5,789 nucleotides of DNA from Hyphomicrobiales bacterium (GTDB lineage Bacteria > Pseudomonadota > Alphaproteobacteria > Rhizobiales > JAUVMS01): the NCBI GenBank assembly GCA_030600135.1, contig JAUVMS010000249.1, positions 1 to 5,789 on the forward strand. Direction: 5' to 3'. Positions 1 through 5,157 of the stretch are shown here, piece by piece. Within the stretch, counting starts at the first letter, position 1, and the number at the start of each line of letters is the position of its first letter. The position numbers were made by a program, and so were the translations under genes. The notes beneath the pieces were generated by a model. It saw only the letters and a list, made by a program, of their open reading frames with translations, was not told the DNA's origin and ran no database searches.

Positions 1-92
1 ATTTGAACCGGGCGCTGGCGCTTTCCGCTTGGCTGGGCGACGCGACCTACCACCGCCGGCGCTGGCTCGATCTGAACGAACACTACGGGTAG
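1..92 (+). CDS. C-terminal fragment of an unrecognised protein (5' end outside window)
   Basis: An open frame enters from the left edge (first full codon at position 3) and stops at TAG 90-92, leaving 29 residues ending in LDLNEHYG. Of these 29 codons, about 25 end in G or C, as expected for real coding sequence here. The other two forward frames do not fit: one stops at once, and the other runs into the next gene's start. The tail is rich in Arg, Trp and Leu and shows no motif I recognise, so I assign no function. The stop lies 6 bases before the ATG of the acyl-CoA dehydrogenase gene, which suggests the same transcript and possibly the same pathway. It could be another CoA-pathway enzyme, but nothing visible proves that. 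Confidence 0.7.
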   Translation, partial: LNRALALSAWLGDATYHRRRWLDLNEHYG

Positions 93-98
93 GGCGTT

Positions 99-1250
99 AT
101 GATTGACTGGAACGCTTTGAGTGACGAGGACTTCCGCGCCGAGGCTCGGACTTTCTTCGAGGGCGAATATCCCGCCAACTTGAAGTTTTTGCCGCACAGA
201 CCCCTGTGGGCGGAAATCAGGGATTGGCACAAAAAACTCCATGCGCGCGGATGGGTGGCGCCGGCTTGGCCCGCTGAGCATGATGGCATGGGTCTTTCGG
301 CGTCGAAGCTTTTGATCTTCTACGAGGAGCAACAACGCTCGGGTGTGACGCGCGGCCGCGATATGGGCGTGCAAATGGTCGGGCCGTTGATCATCAAATT
401 TGGCACGGAGGAGCAAAAAGCCTATTGGCTGCCACGCATTCTCAGCTGCGAGGACATCTGGTGCCAAGGTTATTCGGAACCCAATGCCGGTTCCGACCTC
501 GCCGGATTGCGCACCTCCGCAGTTATCGACGGCAACGATTTCGTCATCAACGGCCAGAAGATCTGGACTACGATGGCGCACGATGCCACGCATATGTTCA
601 TGTTGGTGCGCACCGACCCGAACGCTCCAAAGAGGCAGGAGGGGATTAGCTTCGTCTTGTTGGATATGGATCAGCCGGGCGTCACCGTCCGCCCCATCCG
701 CACGCTCGCCGGCGAGGATGAATTCTGTGAGGTTTTCTTTGACGATGCCCGCACGCCGAGAACCAACCTTGTTGGCGAACTCAACAAAGGTTGGACCATG
801 GCCAAGGCGCTCCTCAGCTTTGAGAGAATATTTATTGGCAGCCCCAGCCTCGCCCAAAATGCTCTGGTCCAGCTCGAAACTCTGGCGCGCGGGCGGGGTT
901 GCTTCGCCGATCCTCACTTCAGAGACCGCTTTGCGCAACTGGCCCTCGATGTCGAGGACCACGCAGCACTCTATGCACGCTTTGCCGATCAAGTAAAACG
1001 GGGCGAAACGCTTGGTCCCGATGTCTCGATGTTGAAGATCTGGGTGACGGAGACGTTTCAGCGGATCAGTGAGTTGATGATCGAGGCCGCGGGACCCGAC
1101 GGCGCCGCGCTCGGACCGCTCCAGGTCGGCAATTATTCAGTTGATGTGTTGGCCAGTTTTTACAAGGCACGACCGACGACGATTTACGGCGGTTCCAACG
1201 AAATTCAGCGCAACATTCTATCGAAAACGGTGCTCGGCCTTCCCAGCTGA
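99..1250 (+). CDS. acyl-CoA dehydrogenase family flavoprotein (FadE-like)
   Basis: A 383-residue protein, the normal length for a cytosolic FAD-dependent acyl-CoA dehydrogenase, which oxidises an acyl-CoA to the 2,3-enoyl-CoA and passes electrons to ETF. Residues 1-120 form the alpha-helical N domain. Family signature 1 is GYSEPNAGSDLAG at 124-136, followed by the flavin-side segment GQKIWTT at 152-158 in the beta domain. The C-terminal helical domain ends with signature 2, IYGGSNEIQRNIL, at 362-374. In MCAD the catalytic base is the Glu after the matching Tyr; here that position is Gly364. This Gly is common in a FadE subgroup. The likely base is Glu242 (SFERI), which lines up with the helix-G Glu of isovaleryl-CoA dehydrogenase. 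The ATG at 99 was chosen because it gives the expected N-terminus and follows GGGTAGGG (87-94), a purine-rich stretch that includes the upstream stop. The crotonase gene follows after 33 bases, so the two are probably co-transcribed. The exact substrate is unknown; a branched or bulky acyl-CoA is an inference. Confidence 0.93.
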   Translation: MIDWNALSDEDFRAEARTFFEGEYPANLKFLPHRPLWAEIRDWHKKLHARGWVAPAWPAEHDGMGLSASKLLIFYEEQQRSGVTRGRDMGVQMVGPLIIKFGTEEQKAYWLPRILSCEDIWCQGYSEPNAGSDLAGLRTSAVIDGNDFVINGQKIWTTMAHDATHMFMLVRTDPNAPKRQEGISFVLLDMDQPGVTVRPIRTLAGEDEFCEVFFDDARTPRTNLVGELNKGWTMAKALLSFERIFIGSPSLAQNALVQLETLARGRGCFADPHFRDRFAQLALDVEDHAALYARFADQVKRGETLGPDVSMLKIWVTETFQRISELMIEAAGPDGAALGPLQVGNYSVDVLASFYKARPTTIYGGSNEIQRNILSKTVLGLPS

Positions 1251-1283
1251 GCCCGTACCAAACACCAGGCAAGGGATACTCTC

Positions 1284-2093
1284 ATGACCGACCGCTACGC
1301 GCCTTACACCAAACTCGAGATTGACTACCCGGCCGAGCGCGTGTTGCGCATCACCTTCAATCGGCCGGAAACCTACAATTCGGTCGATGCCGAAACGCAC
1401 ACGCAAATCACCGACATCTGGCGAGACATCGACCGTGATCCTGACATCAACGTGGTGATCGTGACCGGTGCCGGAAAAGCCTTCTCGGCCGGTGGCGACT
1501 TCGACTTCATAGAGGAGATGACGAACGACTACGACAAGTTGATGAGCACGTGGAAGGAGGCTAAGGACCTCGTCTACAACATCATCAATTGCAACAAGCC
1601 AATAGTTTCCGCCATCAACGGTCCAGCCGCCGGTGCGGGCCTCGTCGTGGGTATTCTGGCGGATGTGTCCATTGCCGGCAGAAGGGCGATGATCGTCGAC
1701 GGCCATCCGCGCCTCGGTGTCGCGGCGGGTGATGTGGCGGCGATTATCTGGCCGCTGCTCTGCGGCATGGCCAAGGCAAAATACTATCTGCTGACCGGCC
1801 GCCCGGTATCCGGCGAGGAAGCCGATCGCATCGGCCTGGTTTCCATGTGCGTGGCCGACGATGAGCTGCAAGACACAGCGCTCAAGGTGGCCGGTGAGCT
1901 CGCCAACGGATCGCAGAGCGCAATCCGCTGGACCAAGTATGCCCTCAATAACTGGCTGCGCCAGGCCGGTCCGATATTCGATACCTCAACCGCGCTCGAG
2001 ATGCTGGGGTTCATGGGCGAAGACGTCCGCGAGGGCGTTGCCTCGCATCGCGAAAAACGCAAGCCGAACTTCCGCAAGGACTGCCCGATCTGA
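1284..2093 (+). CDS. crotonase-superfamily protein with atypical active site (annotated-type: enoyl-CoA hydratase/isomerase)
   Basis: A 269-residue crotonase-fold protein, the usual length. Family landmarks are FNRPETYNSVDAET (25-38), the first oxyanion-hole segment KAFSAGGDFDF (65-75), the second INGPAAGAGLVV (111-122), LLTGRPVSGEEADRIGLV (169-186), and the C-terminal helix ending EKRKPNF (257-263). Aligned by eye to rat enoyl-CoA hydratase, catalytic Glu144 falls on Val121 and Glu164 on His141, so both acid/base glutamates are missing. A conserved-looking H-x8-D pair (His141, Asp150) takes their place, in GHPRLGVAAGD. The spacing equals that of the His145/Asp154 pair of 6-oxocamphor hydrolase, a C-C bond hydrolase of the same superfamily. 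The CoA-binding scaffold and oxyanion-hole segments are intact, so an active enzyme with other chemistry (isomerase, hydrolase or lyase) is more likely than a dead one. The start ATG follows AAGGGA (1271-1276) by 7 bases. The gene sits downstream of the acyl-CoA dehydrogenase and converges with the carboxylase operon. Plain 'enoyl-CoA hydratase' would be an overconfident label. Confidence 0.9.
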   Translation: MTDRYAPYTKLEIDYPAERVLRITFNRPETYNSVDAETHTQITDIWRDIDRDPDINVVIVTGAGKAFSAGGDFDFIEEMTNDYDKLMSTWKEAKDLVYNIINCNKPIVSAINGPAAGAGLVVGILADVSIAGRRAMIVDGHPRLGVAAGDVAAIIWPLLCGMAKAKYYLLTGRPVSGEEADRIGLVSMCVADDELQDTALKVAGELANGSQSAIRWTKYALNNWLRQAGPIFDTSTALEMLGFMGEDVREGVASHREKRKPNFRKDCPI

Positions 2094-2129
2094 GTGTCGG
2101 AGTGGTCTTGATTACTCGGGAAAAGATTA

Positions 2130-2157
2130 GCGAGGCGCAGTCAGCGACAGCGCTCGC
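2130..2157. terminator. possible bidirectional terminator hairpin in the convergent gap
   Basis: Within the 81-base gap between the crotonase stop and the lyase stop, GCGAG-G-CGC (2130-2138) can pair with GCGCTCGC (2150-2157). This gives eight G/C-rich pairs with one bulged G and an 11-base loop. On the - strand the hairpin is followed by TAATCTTTTCCC, a modest T-run that fits a terminator for the carboxylase-lyase operon. On the + strand only a TTT follows, so termination in that direction would be weak. The location between converging operons is where a shared terminator is expected. The stem was found by eye and its stability was not calculated. Confidence 0.35.
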
Positions 2158-2174
2158 GGCTTTCATCGAACCGT

Positions 2175-3137
2175 TTAGGCGGTCGCCGTCCTGAATTTGC
2201 CGAGGCCACCGGAATGCATCACTCGCCCCATGAGGGGCGAGCCGATTATTTTCTCCGCATTTCGCGCCGCGGCAATGAGTGCTTCGAGATCGATGCCGGT
2301 CTCGATTCCGAGTTCATGACAGAGGAAGATGGCGTCCTCCGTACAGACGTTGCCCGCCGCCCGGGCATGGCCGTGACCCGCGAACGGGCATCCCCCGAGG
2401 CCCGCGACCGAGCTCTCGAACAAGTCGACACCCATCGAAAGGGCCGCGTAGAGATTTGCGATTCCAAGGCCACGCGTATCATGGAGATGCATTCCAATCC
2501 GCGCTTCCGGCGCAACCTCGCGCACGCCGTCGATCATGCGTTTGACGGTTTCCGGCGTGCCCCATCCCATGGTGTCGGCGACCATCAGGTTGGGAACGGG
2601 TGTCTCGGTTTCCTCGCACAGGCCGACGATCCATCGGAAATCCTCAAGCACCCTCGTTCGTGGTATCTCGCCCTCAAAATTACAGCCGAATGCGGCCATG
2701 ACATAGGCGGACTCGACCTGAAATCCATGTTTGTTGTAGAGCGTAATCCAGTCACGCTGGCGCTCGCGCATCTCTGTGGCGGAGCAGTTGTTATTGTGTC
2801 GCGAAAACGCATCGGAAGCATAGAACAGCAGGCGCGCATCGATGTGGACGTCCTTGGCCGACAGCGCATTGTCAAAGCCTTTTTCGTTGAGCCAGAGGGC
2901 CGTGTACTCGACACCCGGTTGGCGCTTGATGCGTTTGAATAGCTCTGCGGTGTCGGCCATCTGCGGCACGTACTTCGGGCTGACGAAGGAGCCGACCTGA
3001 ATGCGCGTCAGACCGGTTTTGCTGAGCAGGTCGATGAACGCGACGCGCTGCTCGATCGGATAAATCTCCTTTTCGATCTGAAATCCTTCGCGTGGGCCCT
3101 CTTCGCGAAACTCGACGAATTTGGGAAAACCGCTCAT
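2175..3137 (-). CDS. HMG-CoA lyase-like DRE-TIM metallolyase
   Basis: A 320-residue TIM-barrel protein, close in length to bacterial 3-hydroxy-3-methylglutaryl-CoA lyase, which splits HMG-CoA into acetyl-CoA and acetoacetate using a divalent metal. Matches to human HMGCL along the chain include GPREGFQ (14-20), SFVSPKYVPQM (50-60), ASD-x6-NNCS (107-119), ADTMGWGTP (187-195), MHLHDTRG (216-223, with metal-ligand histidines 217 and 219), and SSVAGLGGCPF (242-252, with active-site Cys250). Asn263 in AAGN corresponds to the fourth metal ligand. Two departures stand out. The metal-binding Asp after the catalytic Arg is Glu17, and the Cys loop is four residues longer than in human, containing AGHGHARA. 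The family fold is certain but the substrate may be a larger HMG-CoA analogue. The ATG at 3137 was chosen because GAGGGGG (3143-3149) sits 5 bases upstream and the conserved domain starts at once. An in-frame start at 3170 would overlap the carboxylase gene by 23 bases and add 11 unconserved residues. It is the last gene of its operon. Confidence 0.9.
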   Translation of the reverse strand: MSGFPKFVEFREEGPREGFQIEKEIYPIEQRVAFIDLLSKTGLTRIQVGSFVSPKYVPQMADTAELFKRIKRQPGVEYTALWLNEKGFDNALSAKDVHIDARLLFYASDAFSRHNNNCSATEMRERQRDWITLYNKHGFQVESAYVMAAFGCNFEGEIPRTRVLEDFRWIVGLCEETETPVPNLMVADTMGWGTPETVKRMIDGVREVAPEARIGMHLHDTRGLGIANLYAALSMGVDLFESSVAGLGGCPFAGHGHARAAGNVCTEDAIFLCHELGIETGIDLEALIAAARNAEKIIGSPLMGRVMHSGGLGKFRTATA

Positions 3138-3142
3138 CCTCG

Positions 3143-3149
3143 CCCCCTC
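3143..3149 (-). promoter_or_regulatory. ribosome binding site of the lyase gene, overlapping the upstream stop codon
   Basis: On the - strand the sequence reads TGAGGGGGCGAGG directly before ATG at 3137. GAGGGGG shares its first two bases with the TGA stop of the carboxylase alpha gene and leaves a 5-base spacer. This supports the ATG at 3137 rather than the longer start at 3170 and suggests translational coupling between the two genes. Confidence 0.6.
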
Positions 3150-5145
3150 AATCTGCCGAGATCTCGGCAATGATTTGCCCGCGCTCGACCATCTCGCCTT
3201 CCCGTGCCGTAAGTGCGGTTACGCGTCCGGCGCTGACGGATTTGATCGGAATTTCCATTTTCATGGACTCGAGGATGGCGATGGTCGCACCCGCGGCGAT
3301 CATGTCGCCTTCGCGCGCCATGACTTTGACGATGGCGCCGGTCAGCGGGCTCGCCAACGAGCCTTCACCGGCCGTTCTTCTGGTCGCTGCCGCCAACGTC
3401 GGTGCGATCCCAAAGGCATAGAGCCGGTCCGGTGCATCGATTTCGATGTCGGTCGCACCGCAGCGTACGGTGACCAAGATCACTGCGCGCGCAAAAGACA
3501 GGTGCCAGCGGTTGCTCGAAAGCGCTTGAAGCTGTAGCTTCAGCGGTTCCATTTCATCGACAATCGCTGTGAGGCGTCCGAGCGGACCGATTGGCGAGAC
3601 GCGCACTTCGCATGTCTTGTGCCCTTGGCTCACGCGCACGGAGGCAGTTGCATTCAAGCCTGGATCCCCCAATCCTAGTCGCCAGCCCGTGAACAGGTCC
3701 CGCCGACGCCAAGGATCGACATCACCTGTCGTGCGGTCATGCTGTAGCCAGATGGCGGCAGCGACGGCCATCCAGCGTTCGAGGTCCGGATCATCAGCCT
3801 GTGTGGTCAGCTCCTCAATATGTCCATCGATCCAGCGGGTGTGAATGTGCATGGCATGAACGTCGGCGTGTTCGACGAGCGCGGATAAAAAATTCAGGTT
3901 GGTGTCGACGCCAACGATGGCCGTACGTTTCAACGCCTTCGCAAGGCGGGACAGCGCCGTGTCGCGATCCGCCTCGTGAACGATCAACTTGGCGATCATC
4001 GGATCGTAGTATGGGCTCACCCTGTCGCCTCGGGCGACACCACGATCCACGCGAATCTCCTCCGGCAGTGAGAGCGCCGTGATCCGGCCGGTGGAGGGGG
4101 CAAAGTTGTTTGCTGGCTCCTCGGCATAGACCCGTGCCTCAACGGCGTGCCCATCAAGTCGGATGTCCCTCTGGCGCAAGCCCAGCCCTTCGCCTGCGGC
4201 GATCCGCAACTGAAGTGCCACCAGATCAAGGCCGGTAACCGCTTCCGTCACCGGGTGTTCCACTTGAAGGCGTGGGTTCACCTCGAGGAAGAAATAATTT
4301 TCGCCCGAAACCAGGAACTCGACCGTGCCGAGCACGCGATAGTTGCAACTCTCGCATAGACGCACTGCATCGCCAGCCATCCGATCGATGAAGGAGCGCT
4401 CTAGTCCAAATGCTGGGGCCTCTTCGATCACCTTTTGGTGGCGGCGCTGCAGCGAGCAATCGCGCTCGAACAGGTGGATGACGTTGCCACGGCCATCGCC
4501 CGCAATCTGAATCTCCACGTGTCGGACATCGCGCAGGAAACGTTCCAATAGCAGGCCCTCGGAGCCTAAAGCATTCTTGGCCTCGCGGAGAGCTGCCTCG
4601 ATGTCGTGCTCGAGCGTGTCTTCGCGCTCGACCAGCCGCTGGCCCCGACCACCACCGCCGGCAACGGCCTTGAGCAGCACCGGCAGGCCCATCTGGCGGA
4701 CCTCGGCGGCGATTGTGTCGACGTCAGCCAAAGCGCCGTCGCGTCCTCGAATAACGGGTACGCCAGCGGCCGCCGCAATCTTCTTGGCTCGGTCCTTGTT
4801 GCCAAAGTGCTCGAGGGTATCGCTCGTCGGGCCGACAAATATCAGGCCCGCATCCTCGACGGCACGGGCGAAGTCCGGGTTCTCCGCCAGAAAGCCGTAG
4901 CCCGGATGGATGGCGTCCGCGCCGGCGGAGCTGGCGGCCTCGAGTGCCGCGTCGATCCGCAAATAACTGTCCGCCGCGGGACCCGGCCCGATGTGCAGTG
5001 ACCGTTCAATCTCGCGGACGTGAAGCGCTCCCGCATCGGCATCGGAGTACACGGCGATCGGCGTGATTCCACACGCTCGGGCCGCACGGGCGATCCGGCA
5101 GGCGATTTCGCCGCGATTTGCAATCAGCAGTTTGTCGATGCTCAT
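3148..5145 (-). CDS. acyl-CoA carboxylase alpha subunit (biotin carboxylase + biotin carrier), MCC/GCC type
   Basis: A 665-residue subunit that carboxylates its own biotin with ATP and bicarbonate, then delivers CO2 to the partner beta subunit. Residues 1-445 are biotin carboxylase, starting LLIANRGEIACRI (6-18). By motif matching, the E. coli AccC catalytic positions are kept at the same numbers: Lys159, His209, Glu276, Glu288, Asn290, Arg292, Val295, Glu296 and Arg338. The glycine-rich ATP lid is AGGGGRGQR (162-170), with Gln where Met is usual. The NPRLQVEHPVTE motif (290-301) has Pro where this family usually has Thr. About 450-585 is a linker region like the BT domain that joins alpha to beta in methylcrotonyl- and propionyl-type carboxylases. 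The biotinyl domain (about 598-663) carries ESMKME, with Lys629 as biotin site. The length and layout fit MccA/LiuD/AtuF. The ATG at 5145 was chosen because conserved sequence starts immediately. The frame stays open to 5514, but that 123-residue extension is low-complexity antisense of the beta gene. Ten bases separate it from the beta stop. Confidence 0.94.
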   Translation of the reverse strand: MSIDKLLIANRGEIACRIARAARACGITPIAVYSDADAGALHVREIERSLHIGPGPAADSYLRIDAALEAASSAGADAIHPGYGFLAENPDFARAVEDAGLIFVGPTSDTLEHFGNKDRAKKIAAAAGVPVIRGRDGALADVDTIAAEVRQMGLPVLLKAVAGGGGRGQRLVEREDTLEHDIEAALREAKNALGSEGLLLERFLRDVRHVEIQIAGDGRGNVIHLFERDCSLQRRHQKVIEEAPAFGLERSFIDRMAGDAVRLCESCNYRVLGTVEFLVSGENYFFLEVNPRLQVEHPVTEAVTGLDLVALQLRIAAGEGLGLRQRDIRLDGHAVEARVYAEEPANNFAPSTGRITALSLPEEIRVDRGVARGDRVSPYYDPMIAKLIVHEADRDTALSRLAKALKRTAIVGVDTNLNFLSALVEHADVHAMHIHTRWIDGHIEELTTQADDPDLERWMAVAAAIWLQHDRTTGDVDPWRRRDLFTGWRLGLGDPGLNATASVRVSQGHKTCEVRVSPIGPLGRLTAIVDEMEPLKLQLQALSSNRWHLSFARAVILVTVRCGATDIEIDAPDRLYAFGIAPTLAAATRRTAGEGSLASPLTGAIVKVMAREGDMIAAGATIAILESMKMEIPIKSVSAGRVTALTAREGEMVERGQIIAEISAD

Positions 5146-5153
5146 GCTGGCCG

Positions 5154-5157
5154 CCTC
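5154..5157 (-). promoter_or_regulatory. ribosome binding site of the alpha subunit gene, inside the beta-gene stop
   Basis: On the - strand TGAGGCGGCCAGC precedes ATG at 5145. GAGG starts within the beta subunit's TGA and lies 8 bases from the ATG. It supports this start and suggests coupled translation of the two carboxylase subunits, which are needed in fixed ratio. Confidence 0.5.

Noticed and set aside
400..996. 198-codon alternate + frame inside the dehydrogenase gene
   Set aside because: Ser/Arg/Pro-rich translation typical of a shifted reading of GC-rich coding DNA; the overlapping dehydrogenase frame is unambiguous.
1218..1871. 217-codon open frame on the - strand opposite the crotonase gene
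   Set aside because: It is a high-GC shadow of the crotonase and dehydrogenase frames, with His/Val/Asp-rich composition and no domain; the + strand frames carry clear family motifs.
1284..2093. Calling the crotonase a 6-oxocamphor hydrolase
   Set aside because: Only the His/Asp pair and its spacing agree. The other OCH active-site histidines are not evident at the matching offsets (Ala118 lies where His122 would fall), and the neighbours are CoA-pathway genes.
2214..2942. 242-codon open frame on the + strand opposite the lyase gene
   Set aside because: It is opposite a clear lyase with full-length motifs, has no recognisable domain or ribosome site, and is a typical antisense shadow in GC-rich DNA.
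2175..3137. Lyase as a pseudogene because of the Asp to Glu change and the loop insertion
   Set aside because: The frame is intact, both metal His, the Asn and the active-site Cys are kept, and R-E occurs naturally in related DRE-TIM enzymes.
3138..3170. Upstream start at 3170 for the lyase (11 extra residues)
   Set aside because: It overlaps the carboxylase alpha gene by 23 bases, adds no conserved residues, and a strong ribosome site points to the ATG at 3137.
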